57,353 nt of DNA from Paracoccaceae bacterium (GTDB lineage Bacteria > Pseudomonadota > Alphaproteobacteria > Rhodobacterales > Rhodobacteraceae): NCBI GenBank assembly GCA_902632125.1, contig CACPBQ010000010.1, positions 1 to 57,353 of the forward strand. Reading direction: 5' to 3'. Numbering within the stretch: position 1 is the stretch's first letter; the number at the start of each line of letters is the position of its first letter. Shown piece by piece: positions 43,800 to 53,772 of this stretch. A program made the position numbers and the translations under genes. Under the pieces are notes generated by a model, which searched no databases, was not told the DNA's origin, and saw only the letters and a program-made list of their open reading frames with translations.

Positions 43800-46702
43800 T
43801 CTTCCTTCCCACTCTGTGATTCTTCGTTGATAATAGACAGCTTAATATCCAGTTCAGTTAACAAACCTGCCAAGTCTACTGGTTTTTCAAAAAAGTTAGA
43901 AACATCTAAATCCTCTAAGCGCGTCAGTATACTTTCTTTGTTAACATGTCCTCCAGATATCACAAAAACAGGTGTACTCTTGTAAGATGAACTTTTTCTT
44001 AAATTTTCAATAAGCTCGTATCCATCCATTAAAGGCATCTGAATATCAACAAAAAACGCACTAAAATTTGCTTTATCAGCAGCCTTTAGAGCTTCAAAAC
44101 CGTCACCAGCTTCTTCGGTGTTATAGCCTTGAATTTGTAAAAATTCACATATCCTTTTCCGTTGCATTTTAGAGTCATCAACAACTAAAATTTTTCGCAA
44201 AGACCTTTTATGTTCGGTAGTATCTTTTTCCCTAAGTTCTTGAGTTAGACTGTTCTTTTCTTTTTCCGGATTATACTGGGTAAGTTCTAAAACGTTCAGA
44301 ATCAAAACAAGTTTACTATTTGATAGAATGGTGCATCCAATTACAAAAGGAGCTGTTTCAATCAAGTTACCAAGTTGCTTTAATAATACATTTTGTTGTC
44401 CTTGTACCTCATCCACGATAACGCCAATCTTATTTTCACCATCATTAAGAATAAGAAGAAATTTATTTTCTTCATATTTTGGGTTTTTAGGGTAGCCAAG
44501 AAAATCGGATAAAAGGCGCGTTGGAACTAACTCGCCCCTGAAATTAAAAACTAATGTATCATTAATATCTTGAATATCAGTTTTCAGGTTCACATTGATT
44601 ATTTCTTCAACATTTAAGATTGGAAAAGCAAATTCATATTTATTTTCAGAAACAAGGAGAATACCAACTACAGCTAGGGTTAGTGGTAAACGTAATGTGA
44701 TTTTAGTGCCCTGATCTACTTTACTTTCAACTTTAATCGAACCTTGCATTTGATTAATCGATGTTTTTACAACATCCATACCAACGCCTCTTCCAGATAA
44801 TTCTGTAACTTGCTCAGCTGATGAAAATCCTGGTTCAAAAATCAGATCAAATATTTCCTTTTCGCTTAACTCAGAAGCTTGTTCTCTACTGATTAAGTTT
44901 TTTTCGACTGCTTTTGAGGCTATTATGCTACTATCAATACCCCTCCCATCATCTTCAATTTCAATAATTGCATTCGAACCTAGGTAATAGGCGTTTAAAT
45001 TTATTTGCCCAATTTCATTTTTATTAATAGCCACTCTTTGTTGTTCTGTTTCAATTCCATGATCAATTGAATTTCTTATCAAATGTAGGAGTGGGTCAGC
45101 CAATTGATTAATTAAAATTTTATCTAGCTCTGTTTCGCCACCTTGAATTTTTAATTCGACTTTTTTTCCTATTTGCCTTGCAATATCTCTAACTTGCGCT
45201 GGAAATCTATTGAAAAGATTAGAAATGGGCAGCATCCTGAAATTCATTGCACCACTCTGTAGACGTGAACTTAAAACCTCTAAATCCTCAATGTTTTTTT
45301 GCAGAGAGGCATTATGGATAGCAATTTTTTCTAAACCCATATTAATGTCTGTTTGATATTTTGGTATCAAAGACGGATTGATATTTTTATTATCAATTTC
45401 AGAAAGCTCTGACGTGAACTCTTTATTTAATGCGCCAATATCTTGATTAACTTGCTCGATGGCATCAGAAAGAAGCTTTTGATCATTATCAAGCCTGATC
45501 CTGCTAATATAAACTTCCGAAGAAGTATTTAGCACTGTATCGAGTTTATCAGCAGAAACTTTAATAGATTCTTCTCTTACAATGTTAGCAGTTGCATTAG
45601 TTTTTATATCAGAAAGCTTTTTATCATTGGATTTTATTGCTGGTTGTTCGGACATGGATTTTTCGATATCGTTCACGTCGTGTTTATTTATCTCTACCGA
45701 GTCATCATTCGATGTGAGGGCTAATATTAGATCATTTATTTTTGTTTTAACCGGCCCTCTATGTGCGACTTCGTCCGTGATAATTCCAATTCTTTTAATG
45801 CACTCTAACGAAATATCGATTAATCGAGCATCAAGAATTAATTTGTCGGAACGTACAAAATCCAAGACAGTTTCCAACTCATGGGACAGTGTTTCAATTT
45901 TTTTTATTTCGATTAGACGAGAGCCTCCCTTGACTGTATGAACTGCTCGGAAAAGTTCGTTAATCAATTCTTTTGAAGTTGGATTATTTTCTAGCTCGAT
46001 CAATAGGTTTTCGCTAGCTTGGAGGCTTTCCCAAGCTTCTTCGCAAAAGTCACTTATTAACCCAACTTTATCATTTGGGATATCTAAAACTTCATCTTGC
46101 TCTTCTTCCAATTCTTCCAATTTTTTTGATGTCGATTTTGCATTTACTTGGAAAGAGGGCACGGGAGTCTTAGCTTCCACAGTTTTTTCTTGGATTGCTT
46201 TGCTACTAGATAGCTTGGCCTCTCTTTTCTCTGCAGTTTCTTTTAAAATTTCTGCAATTGGATCTTTGAGGTAAATAGCGCATTCAGACACTACATCCGT
46301 AATGTCTAAACTTGTAGACTTACTTTTTCTCAGGTCTCTAATTACTTGGGCTAATTTTTCAATTAAAAGACCTAAAAGGTATGACATAGAATAATTTGAA
46401 TATGTTTGAAAATATCTTGCACTGTCTGCAATCAACTCAGCCAACATACCTAAATGAGAAGTTTTTTGGCTCCCCATTATTTGACCAAAACCTGTTATGA
46501 AGTGACAATCAGTATAAGTTAGGTCAAATATTTCCTGTAAGTCGTGATTTCCGGCATCTATCTTTTCCAAATAGGATCTTAGAGTTGATATCTTACTATC
46601 TATAGCCGAAAGTATGTGGCTTTCCTCAGATGAACCGAGAAGCTTTTCATTTTTGTTATCTATATCCCAAGTTTCAAGGGCTTTGCTGAGATCTTGCAGC
46701 AT
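43796..46702 (-). CDS. cheA: Hybrid CheA histidine kinase with C-terminal receiver
   Basis: A 968-residue CheA-type kinase. It shows two Hpt-like modules: one with His67 (TDCHFITGFG) and a canonical one with His255 (RAVHTVKGGSRL). The P3/P4 region follows with N box Asn544 (LIRNSIDHGIE), G1 (DDGRG, 584-588) and G2 (GRGVGMD, 637-643), then a CheW-like P5 domain (about 672-812) and an intact receiver (Asp842/843, phospho-acceptor Asp886 in FFVDIQMPLMDG). A hybrid CheA with an attached receiver and no separate CheY is typical of gliding/pilus-type or non-motility pathways. The first Hpt is degenerate in the residue next to His. It follows two MCP genes and is coupled to the cyclase gene. Confidence 0.93.
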   Translation of the reverse strand: MLQDLSKALETWDIDNKNEKLLGSSEESHILSAIDSKISTLRSYLEKIDAGNHDLQEIFDLTYTDCHFITGFGQIMGSQKTSHLGMLAELIADSARYFQTYSNYSMSYLLGLLIEKLAQVIRDLRKSKSTSLDITDVVSECAIYLKDPIAEILKETAEKREAKLSSSKAIQEKTVEAKTPVPSFQVNAKSTSKKLEELEEEQDEVLDIPNDKVGLISDFCEEAWESLQASENLLIELENNPTSKELINELFRAVHTVKGGSRLIEIKKIETLSHELETVLDFVRSDKLILDARLIDISLECIKRIGIITDEVAHRGPVKTKINDLILALTSNDDSVEINKHDVNDIEKSMSEQPAIKSNDKKLSDIKTNATANIVREESIKVSADKLDTVLNTSSEVYISRIRLDNDQKLLSDAIEQVNQDIGALNKEFTSELSEIDNKNINPSLIPKYQTDINMGLEKIAIHNASLQKNIEDLEVLSSRLQSGAMNFRMLPISNLFNRFPAQVRDIARQIGKKVELKIQGGETELDKILINQLADPLLHLIRNSIDHGIETEQQRVAINKNEIGQINLNAYYLGSNAIIEIEDDGRGIDSSIIASKAVEKNLISREQASELSEKEIFDLIFEPGFSSAEQVTELSGRGVGMDVVKTSINQMQGSIKVESKVDQGTKITLRLPLTLAVVGILLVSENKYEFAFPILNVEEIINVNLKTDIQDINDTLVFNFRGELVPTRLLSDFLGYPKNPKYEENKFLLILNDGENKIGVIVDEVQGQQNVLLKQLGNLIETAPFVIGCTILSNSKLVLILNVLELTQYNPEKEKNSLTQELREKDTTEHKRSLRKILVVDDSKMQRKRICEFLQIQGYNTEEAGDGFEALKAADKANFSAFFVDIQMPLMDGYELIENLRKSSSYKSTPVFVISGGHVNKESILTRLEDLDVSNFFEKPVDLAGLLTELDIKLSIINEESQSGKEE

Positions 46703-46725
46703 TATTAAGTTAAACCTTTTTTTCC

Positions 46726-47843
46726 ATTTTAATATCTGCCGAAGTCTTGTTTACTTTCTGATTTGTTTTCCTCTTTTGCGGATGTGTCTAATTCGTCAGT
46801 TTTGTCTGCAGAGGTTTTCTCTAGATTTTCTGGTTTCTCTTCATTGGTTTCGATGTCGTCTTCGATTTTTGCCAGCTTGAACTGCTTCACCAGATCTTCA
46901 AGATCGGGCACAATCTGTGCAAGTTCATTTGCGGAAACGGATAAATTTGAAGAGGCGAGGGCATTTTGTTGAATGACATTATCAAGAGTTTTGATTGCCC
47001 CGTTAATTTGCTCTGCACCAGTAGCTTGTTCTTTAGAAGATGCGCTAATGTTTTGAACAAGGTTTTGCGTTTTCTCAATCTCAGGTAGTAGCTCATCGAG
47101 CATTTGGTTGGTTTCGTCTGCTAATTTTTTGCCATCTGTCGATGATCTTTGTATTTCAGAAGCTGCGTCTTTACTGAGTTCAGCAAGCTTCGATACCTCA
47201 GAGGCAACAACAGCGAACCCCTTGCCATGTTCTCCAGCTCTTGCGGCTTCTACCGAAGCATTGAGCGCCAATAGCTCAATCTTACGGGTAATTTCGCCAA
47301 CAATAGCAATACGTTCAAAAATATCGCTCATTGCCTCTGATGTCTTCTTCATAGAGTTTGAGCACACGAGTGCGTTTTCAGCGAGTAGTTTTGCTGTTTC
47401 GTCTGTCTCTGTGGCGTTTCTAGCATTTTCGTTAATCGTATTTGCCATCTCATCCATTGAAGCAGACGTTTCTTGGACAGAAGTTGCCTGTTGGCTTGTT
47501 CCATCTGATACTTGATCAGCGGTTACTTCCAATTTCGAGGAGTTTTCAGATATTTTTTCAATCACTAGGCTCATTGCCCCAATAACTTCAACAATCTTAT
47601 CACGCATCTGACTGGTTGAAATAAGGAGACTACTGACTTCGTCATTACCGGACGCTTTTATTTCAGCTGACAAATCACCCTCAGTTATTGCATTCACCGC
47701 AGAGTTAGCCTTACGAAGCTTCGTTCTGATACCTGCAGTTAACAGTAGTCCGAAAGTCAATGCTGCTAAAGTTGAGGCAATACCCACAACTAAAGTCACA
47801 TATAAAGATTGTGCCTGCGCACTATCCATCGATGAAAAGGCTA
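46726..47843. repeat. Duplicated 1118-bp block, copy A (in second MCP)
   Basis: Position 46726 to 47843 appears identical base for base to 48650-49767 (offset 1924 bp). It covers the stop codon through TM2 and ends abruptly at AAGGCTA, beyond which the genes diverge. Confidence 0.85.
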
Positions 47844-48591
47844 TATTTTTGGCTTCTGTAATATCTCTGAATAAATTTTCATTTTTTTGGCTTAATTCCT
47901 TCTGAGAGGTTTCTAGCCTCTTATTAGCATTAGAAATTTTATTATTGAGGTCGAGTAATTTATCTCTAAATCCTTTTTTCTGAAGCCGCCTGTTTTTATC
48001 TGCGGACATAGCGTGTTTATTGTAAGCGAGTACTGCATTATTTACTCCTTTTTGGTTGTCGGAAATTGTATTGTATTCCGAACGCAGCATAACCAAAGAA
48101 GAATTGAGGCGCTTATAAATTTTCATTGCTTCCGCTTCCACCGGTGGATTCGTTAAAAGCTCCAAGAAGGACTTAGATTTTTGAGAACCCTCCTTTTTTG
48201 CTTTCAGCCCTGATTTGGGTACAATCGCCTTAATTGTCTTGATAGCAATCTCTAACTCAGCAAGACCTTCTTCCATTTTAACGTTAGCATTTTGAACAGT
48301 TTGCTTAAAAGCCGTTACTTGGTCATTCGTCGCATTCATTCCTGCCAGCATCAAAGTGAATGCTGATGTACTAGTCATGTTTGCAGACTCGATCCTTGCA
48401 GAGTTCATATTATTAATTCTTGTTTCTAGAACACTTTCAATTTTATTTAATCTTTCTATTTTGAGTCCTATTGAATTAATTACATATACCGAATACCCGC
48501 CAAAAGAGGCTAAAAGGATTGCAAGGCTTAACACTAAAAGCAATATTTTAGCGCTTATGTTGACTCTTAATTTATAATCGCTGGTAGCCAT
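46729..48591 (-). CDS. Methyl-accepting chemotaxis protein (second MCP)
   Basis: A 620-residue MCP: TM1 at about 13-35, a helical periplasmic domain (36-262), TM2 at about 263-286, a HAMP domain (about 287-340) and a long signalling coiled coil with tip [20 protein letters not shown]. The C-terminus ends ESKQDFGRY: Phe-x-x-Tyr matches the aromatic-x-x-aromatic pentapeptide that tethers CheR/CheB. AGGAGA precedes the ATG. From just before TM2 to the stop it is identical to the upstream MCP, while the periplasmic domains are homologous but divergent. Ligand unknown. Confidence 0.95.
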   Translation of the reverse strand: MATSDYKLRVNISAKILLLVLSLAILLASFGGYSVYVINSIGLKIERLNKIESVLETRINNMNSARIESANMTSTSAFTLMLAGMNATNDQVTAFKQTVQNANVKMEEGLAELEIAIKTIKAIVPKSGLKAKKEGSQKSKSFLELLTNPPVEAEAMKIYKRLNSSLVMLRSEYNTISDNQKGVNNAVLAYNKHAMSADKNRRLQKKGFRDKLLDLNNKISNANKRLETSQKELSQKNENLFRDITEAKNIAFSSMDSAQAQSLYVTLVVGIASTLAALTFGLLLTAGIRTKLRKANSAVNAITEGDLSAEIKASGNDEVSSLLISTSQMRDKIVEVIGAMSLVIEKISENSSKLEVTADQVSDGTSQQATSVQETSASMDEMANTINENARNATETDETAKLLAENALVCSNSMKKTSEAMSDIFERIAIVGEITRKIELLALNASVEAARAGEHGKGFAVVASEVSKLAELSKDAASEIQRSSTDGKKLADETNQMLDELLPEIEKTQNLVQNISASSKEQATGAEQINGAIKTLDNVIQQNALASSNLSVSANELAQIVPDLEDLVKQFKLAKIEDDIETNEEKPENLEKTSADKTDELDTSAKEENKSESKQDFGRY

Positions 48592-48649
48592 TGAATCTTC
48601 TCCTAACGTTTATTACGATCGCTTAATTAGCGTTTTAGTAATTCTTCCA

Positions 48650-49767
48650 ATTTTAATATCTGCCGAAGTCTTGTTTACTTTCTGATTTGTTTTCCTCTTT
48701 TGCGGATGTGTCTAATTCGTCAGTTTTGTCTGCAGAGGTTTTCTCTAGATTTTCTGGTTTCTCTTCATTGGTTTCGATGTCGTCTTCGATTTTTGCCAGC
48801 TTGAACTGCTTCACCAGATCTTCAAGATCGGGCACAATCTGTGCAAGTTCATTTGCGGAAACGGATAAATTTGAAGAGGCGAGGGCATTTTGTTGAATGA
48901 CATTATCAAGAGTTTTGATTGCCCCGTTAATTTGCTCTGCACCAGTAGCTTGTTCTTTAGAAGATGCGCTAATGTTTTGAACAAGGTTTTGCGTTTTCTC
49001 AATCTCAGGTAGTAGCTCATCGAGCATTTGGTTGGTTTCGTCTGCTAATTTTTTGCCATCTGTCGATGATCTTTGTATTTCAGAAGCTGCGTCTTTACTG
49101 AGTTCAGCAAGCTTCGATACCTCAGAGGCAACAACAGCGAACCCCTTGCCATGTTCTCCAGCTCTTGCGGCTTCTACCGAAGCATTGAGCGCCAATAGCT
49201 CAATCTTACGGGTAATTTCGCCAACAATAGCAATACGTTCAAAAATATCGCTCATTGCCTCTGATGTCTTCTTCATAGAGTTTGAGCACACGAGTGCGTT
49301 TTCAGCGAGTAGTTTTGCTGTTTCGTCTGTCTCTGTGGCGTTTCTAGCATTTTCGTTAATCGTATTTGCCATCTCATCCATTGAAGCAGACGTTTCTTGG
49401 ACAGAAGTTGCCTGTTGGCTTGTTCCATCTGATACTTGATCAGCGGTTACTTCCAATTTCGAGGAGTTTTCAGATATTTTTTCAATCACTAGGCTCATTG
49501 CCCCAATAACTTCAACAATCTTATCACGCATCTGACTGGTTGAAATAAGGAGACTACTGACTTCGTCATTACCGGACGCTTTTATTTCAGCTGACAAATC
49601 ACCCTCAGTTATTGCATTCACCGCAGAGTTAGCCTTACGAAGCTTCGTTCTGATACCTGCAGTTAACAGTAGTCCGAAAGTCAATGCTGCTAAAGTTGAG
49701 GCAATACCCACAACTAAAGTCACATATAAAGATTGTGCCTGCGCACTATCCATCGATGAAAAGGCTA
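48650..49767. repeat. Duplicated 1118-bp block, copy B (in first MCP)
   Basis: This is the partner of 46726-47843. Both sense and antisense frames translate identically in the two copies, supporting near-perfect DNA identity. Upstream of 49767 only protein-level similarity remains. Confidence 0.85.
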
Positions 49768-50536
49768 ACGTTTTGGCTTCTTGGATTTCTCTAAATAGGT
49801 TAAGGTAGCTTCCATCTTTTATAATATCTTGCAAAACTTTTTGTTTCTCAGCCAAGTTTGCATTCGCCTTTAAGATTTTTTCTTTAAGTTCGCTTAAGCT
49901 TTTTTTATACAAATTCGAATAAGGGCTAAGCTGTGTTGAGGTTATAAAATCATTGTAAGCTAATACCGCCTTTTTTACTCTATCTTGTCCCCTTTTGATA
50001 TCTCTGTAATTACCCTCAATCCCATCTAGGGCTGTAATAATATTTTTATAAATCTTTATTGCTTCTCCGCTAATTGGTGGTTCTACAAGTTCTTCCAACC
50101 TTTGTTTGAGAGTAACTTTTCTAAATTTATTAGACTCCGCCTCTTTAACTATTTCGTTAATTGTAATTTTGGCTCTTTGAAGATCATTAAATGCATCTTT
50201 CGAAAATTTATCGGCTGTACTTACAGCTGCATTGAATTGGTTTCGACCTTTTTCAGTTGTATTAGAATTGGAGCCTTGATCAGATCCGGCCAAACCCAAT
50301 TCTAATGTAGCTCTAGTTACAAAAGCCGACGACTGAATAAGCGAAGCATTCATATTGTTAATTTGTGTTTCCAAAGCAGATTCTATTTGATTAAGCCGTT
50401 CTGTTTTAATTCCCATCGAATTTATAACGTACATTGCGTAGCCGCCAAAGGATGCCAAAAGCAAAGCTAGTCCGAGCACCAGAAGCAAAATTTTTAAGGT
50501 GATTGTGAATTGAAAATTTTGCTTTTTAGCATTCAT
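48653..50536 (-). CDS. Methyl-accepting chemotaxis protein (first MCP)
   Basis: A 627-residue MCP with the same architecture as its neighbour: TM1 near the N-terminus ([20 protein letters not shown]), a 250-residue periplasmic helical domain, TM2, HAMP, signalling hairpin and the DFGRY tail. The periplasmic part contains extra charged insertions relative to the second MCP. I chose ATG 50536, which has GGAG 7 nt upstream; the frame is open to 50587, but there is no SD there. It follows the tandem CheW gene. The last 1.1 kb is duplicated in the second MCP. Confidence 0.95.
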   Translation of the reverse strand: MNAKKQNFQFTITLKILLLVLGLALLLASFGGYAMYVINSMGIKTERLNQIESALETQINNMNASLIQSSAFVTRATLELGLAGSDQGSNSNTTEKGRNQFNAAVSTADKFSKDAFNDLQRAKITINEIVKEAESNKFRKVTLKQRLEELVEPPISGEAIKIYKNIITALDGIEGNYRDIKRGQDRVKKAVLAYNDFITSTQLSPYSNLYKKSLSELKEKILKANANLAEKQKVLQDIIKDGSYLNLFREIQEAKTLAFSSMDSAQAQSLYVTLVVGIASTLAALTFGLLLTAGIRTKLRKANSAVNAITEGDLSAEIKASGNDEVSSLLISTSQMRDKIVEVIGAMSLVIEKISENSSKLEVTADQVSDGTSQQATSVQETSASMDEMANTINENARNATETDETAKLLAENALVCSNSMKKTSEAMSDIFERIAIVGEITRKIELLALNASVEAARAGEHGKGFAVVASEVSKLAELSKDAASEIQRSSTDGKKLADETNQMLDELLPEIEKTQNLVQNISASSKEQATGAEQINGAIKTLDNVIQQNALASSNLSVSANELAQIVPDLEDLVKQFKLAKIEDDIETNEEKPENLEKTSADKTDELDTSAKEENKSESKQDFGRY

Positions 50537-50587
50537 TTTTTTGCTCCACTTTTTAAAACTATAGGCCTGACTATTCGACACAAACAA

Positions 50588-51832
50588 TTAATTTTTTTTA
50601 TATTCTTGTAACTCTGCCGATTTAAGAAAGGAGTCGGGTTTAAAGATAAGCGTAACCTCACCTTCCTTTTCCCGGAAATTTGGAAAGTAATCTGGAATAT
50701 CGTTTTGAAAAACTTTGGTTGAGTCCTGAAAGGACGATTGCCGAATAGACTGGATGCCTAAAACACGATCAATACAAAGAGCAAAGTCTACCCCCGATAC
50801 ACTAATAACAATAAATTTGTTACGCTCGTCTATTACTGTTAGTTCATGACCAAGGTATTTTGATAGATCTATACAACTCAAAACTTGCCCGCGAAGGCTG
50901 ATCAATCCTCGAATAAAATCGGCTACTTTGTATAATGGGGTTACGTCTGACCCCTCAATAACTTCCAAAACTTTAGTGATTTCAATAGCGATAGTGCTGT
51001 TTTTTATTTTCGCCACCATGTAATCTTGACCTAAATCAATTATTTCTTCTTCACTAGATTTGCTATCTATATCTTCCTCAGCTTCGACGGCTATCTGGTT
51101 TTTTAGTTCTGAAAAAACCAACAAAGATATTTTTTCTGGAGAGAAAATGAAAAGATTTTGTTCTCCATACCAAACGATATCTTTTAAGAGGTCGCTCCTG
51201 TTTTCGTCTTCAAATGCCTCTGCATTTTTATAGTTTCTTTTTGATTTTATGGATACGATACCAACATGCGTTTCCATTGTCAGTGCAAACATAATTCCCT
51301 TGTAATTTATTGTAATTATGGCACTAGGTATTTTGCCTAAGTTATTATTTTTATCCTTTTTAATTTCATCAATCTTCAAATAGCTTTCCTGACTTTGGAA
51401 AATAGGCAGGAGCTTTCCTCTATATTCGGTGGTCCCAATACAAGACCTTAAAAACCCTTTTAGTGGTGAGATGGTGCCATAGTCGTTTGTAATCTCTGTG
51501 ACATAGGCTACTGGTATTCCGAAGAGAATTCCTCCGCATTCGTAAACAAATACCTCACTTGTAATTTCGGTCTCTTCAATTTTTGGATCACCACCAAGAT
51601 TTCTTACATCCTCTCTTGTTTCAATTTTTGAAATTTTTTGATTTTCTTTTTTGTTAAATTTTTTCTTTTTTGACTTTTTTACTTTGACTTTATCGATTTT
51701 TTCTTTTTTTTCAGGAGCAGTTGTGACAGGTTTAGATGGTTCAATAACAGAACTTGGTAACGCATCAACTAATTGATTGAATTTTTCTTCCGAAATATTT
51801 TTAGGCGATATTTTATCAAATTTTTTAGCCAA
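50588..51832 (-). CDS. Tandem CheW-domain coupling protein
   Basis: A 414-residue protein with a Lys/Glu-rich N-terminal linker (about 44-90) and two CheW-like domains: the first at about 92-235 (VYECGGILFGIPVAYVTEI, then YRGKLLPIFQSQ), the second at about 268-405 (YMVAKIKNSTIAIEITKVLE, then RGQVLSCIDLSKYL). The linker TTG start 51832 has a weak SD (AGG at 10 nt). It links receptors to CheA; the doubled domain could bridge neighbouring array rings or receptor types. No separate single CheW gene is in the operon. It follows ParA by 3 bp. Confidence 0.88.
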   Translation of the reverse strand: MAKKFDKISPKNISEEKFNQLVDALPSSVIEPSKPVTTAPEKKEKIDKVKVKKSKKKKFNKKENQKISKIETREDVRNLGGDPKIEETEITSEVFVYECGGILFGIPVAYVTEITNDYGTISPLKGFLRSCIGTTEYRGKLLPIFQSQESYLKIDEIKKDKNNNLGKIPSAIITINYKGIMFALTMETHVGIVSIKSKRNYKNAEAFEDENRSDLLKDIVWYGEQNLFIFSPEKISLLVFSELKNQIAVEAEEDIDSKSSEEEIIDLGQDYMVAKIKNSTIAIEITKVLEVIEGSDVTPLYKVADFIRGLISLRGQVLSCIDLSKYLGHELTVIDERNKFIVISVSGVDFALCIDRVLGIQSIRQSSFQDSTKVFQNDIPDYFPNFREKEGEVTLIFKPDSFLKSAELQEYKKN

Positions 51833-51835
51833 AAA

Positions 51836-52465
51836 TTAGGCCTCACTCTTTATTAGTTTCAGTGCTTCATTTGTTAAGTCAACAATTTCCTCGGTTGCTT
51901 GTTTATTGTAACCGATAACTGATATTTTATTAACATTAGTCTCAGCAAAGCAAACTCTTTGTGAAATGCATGTTTCAGCTACTTCAATCCCGTCCTCTTT
52001 GAGTTGTTCGATTACATGCGACAAGATCGAACTCCGTTTATTGACACCATTCAAAACGGTCAAAACGGGTGCTTTATTAACATTTTGGCTAGATTGCTTT
52101 AGAAAAACTTCAATCCAACCTTGCCCAACTAGGTCATCTCTAGAAACGCGGCATGGTGTAACAATTAAAGATGATTGAAAAAGAAACTGCGCCATTTCTT
52201 TAGTTAGACTGCCTTGTGTGTCTATTAAAAGAAAATCAACCTCAACATCTCCTACTGATACCATTTCTGCGGGCTCGATAATTTCAACTCTGGATAATAA
52301 TCTATCTTTTGTTCCGGTGATCCAATCCTGAGAACATTTTTGCTGATCTGCGTCTAATAGAGCCACCGAATAACCGGAACGTATCAAAATGGCTGCCATA
52401 TTTATACATAATGTGGATTTGCCTGATCCTCCTTTAACATTTGCAAAAGTTATAACCGTAGCCAA
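51836..52465 (-). CDS. ParA-family ATPase of a chemosensory operon
   Basis: A 209-residue ParA/MinD-type ATPase with deviant Walker A KGGSGKST (residues 11-18) and LLIDTQG Walker B-like sequence. TTG 52465 is chosen because AAAAGGAG lies 6 nt upstream; the frame is open to ATG 52495. Relatives in chemotaxis operons (Vibrio ParC, Rhodobacter PpfA) position receptor arrays at the pole or segregate cytoplasmic clusters. As first gene of the operon it would place the arrays made by the downstream genes. No ParB partner is in the window. Confidence 0.88.
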   Translation of the reverse strand: MATVITFANVKGGSGKSTLCINMAAILIRSGYSVALLDADQQKCSQDWITGTKDRLLSRVEIIEPAEMVSVGDVEVDFLLIDTQGSLTKEMAQFLFQSSLIVTPCRVSRDDLVGQGWIEVFLKQSSQNVNKAPVLTVLNGVNKRSSILSHVIEQLKEDGIEVAETCISQRVCFAETNVNKISVIGYNKQATEEIVDLTNEALKLIKSEA

Positions 52466-52646
52466 TTTAGACTCCTTTTGGACTATTTTAAGCATATGAT
52501 TTCAATATTGATAACACGGTATTTAAAGGCAAAAATCAAGTAATCGGGAAAAGATGATTTTTAAAAAATAAAAATTTAAAAAGCTATCGCCAGCACTTTT
52601 AAAAAATGCTAATGCGCAACTTTAATAGAAAAAAAGAAATTTCATT

Positions 52647-53522
52647 ATGACATCAAACATGAAGGCTATTTTGACTTGTCTTTTGGCCTACTTTTTTTTT
52701 GATGTAATGAGCGTTCATGTGCGTATCCTGTCAATTAATTATTCTACGCAAGAACTTTCGGTTTACCGAAACGTTATCGGGGTTCTCCCAGCAATTTTCT
52801 ATATGTGGTATTCCAAAGAACTAAGCTTAAAAATTTCTGATTATAAATTAGACAAATGGAAATTAGCCATATCGCGGGGCTTAGTCATAGCGGTAGCGCA
52901 GCTGTGTTTGTACACTGCAATAGCCAAACTGGAATTAGCAACCGTATCTGCTCTAGGCCAGGTGAGTGCTCTTTTCACAGTTTTGTTAGCAATTTTCATT
53001 TACAAGGAACAAGTTGGGTTTTGGCGTTGGACGGCTGTGATTTTTGGCTTTGTAGGTGCCTTAATGATCATAAGGCCTGGATCTGATATCTTTTCTTGGT
53101 ATTCAATTTTGCCAATTTGCGCTGCTTTTTGTTATGCTTCCTCAATAATTACTTTGCGCAGTTTTAAAAGTTCCATTTCCAGTGCAATTTTATTTCTTTA
53201 TTCTGCAATTTCTGCAGCTTTTGGTGCAATGCTTCTTGCTTTTGGATCGATAAGTTTTACCCCCATCAAATCCCTAATTGATGCTATTTTAATTACGTCT
53301 ATGGCCGTTTGTGGTGGTTTTGGTGTGGTATTTTTAATGTATGCATTTCGTAATGCTCCGTCGGCTTTATTGGCGCCCTTCAGTTATTTTGGTATTTTGA
53401 CTTCTTTTCTTATTGGTTGGATAGTTTTTGACGAATTTCCAGTAGATACACTTTTCCCGGGAGTACTTTTAATTTTAATTTCTGGTTTTGTTATAATTTG
53501 GCGTGAAAATCAAAAACCTTAA
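52647..53522 (+). CDS. DMT-superfamily (EamA) transporter
   Basis: A 291-residue membrane protein with ten predicted helices in two EamA repeats. The first repeat ends LSVYRNVIGVLPA...ATVSALGQVSALFTVLLAIFIYKE and the second has SALLAPFSYFGILTSFLIGWIVFDEFP; both show the family Leu/Ala/Gly-rich pattern before a charged Lys-Glu or Asp-Glu. Members export or import small metabolites; substrate unknown. It is divergent from the ParA gene with a 150-bp gap. Confidence 0.88.
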   Translation: MTSNMKAILTCLLAYFFFDVMSVHVRILSINYSTQELSVYRNVIGVLPAIFYMWYSKELSLKISDYKLDKWKLAISRGLVIAVAQLCLYTAIAKLELATVSALGQVSALFTVLLAIFIYKEQVGFWRWTAVIFGFVGALMIIRPGSDIFSWYSILPICAAFCYASSIITLRSFKSSISSAILFLYSAISAAFGAMLLAFGSISFTPIKSLIDAILITSMAVCGGFGVVFLMYAFRNAPSALLAPFSYFGILTSFLIGWIVFDEFPVDTLFPGVLLILISGFVIIWRENQKP

Positions 53523-53772
53523 TTAAAAGCGAAAAATTTACTAAAATTCATATAAGATATTGTTTTTTATTTAGTATTTACAATTTTTTCAAGGATTTCT
53601 GTTTAAAAATAAATTTTAGACGACATAAAACTACTTTTTTATGATAAAAAACGAATTTTTATTACTTTTTTGCTTGCATCTTGTTTTTTTCAATTTATTA
53701 AGCCGTCACGGATATATGTCGGGGGGTGAACCACATATTCTTCAACACCGAACAGTCAGAAAGACAATATGA

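Noticed and set aside
46763-49439. Antisense open frames within the MCP genes, duplicated exactly
   Set aside because: They are shadows of MCP coding sequence; their duplication simply follows the 1118-bp identical block.
53641-53772. 43-codon open frame with hydrophobic start, its TGA abutting the dehydrogenase ATG
   Set aside because: No SD and low-complexity AT-rich 5' half; could be a leader peptide, but chance is as likely.
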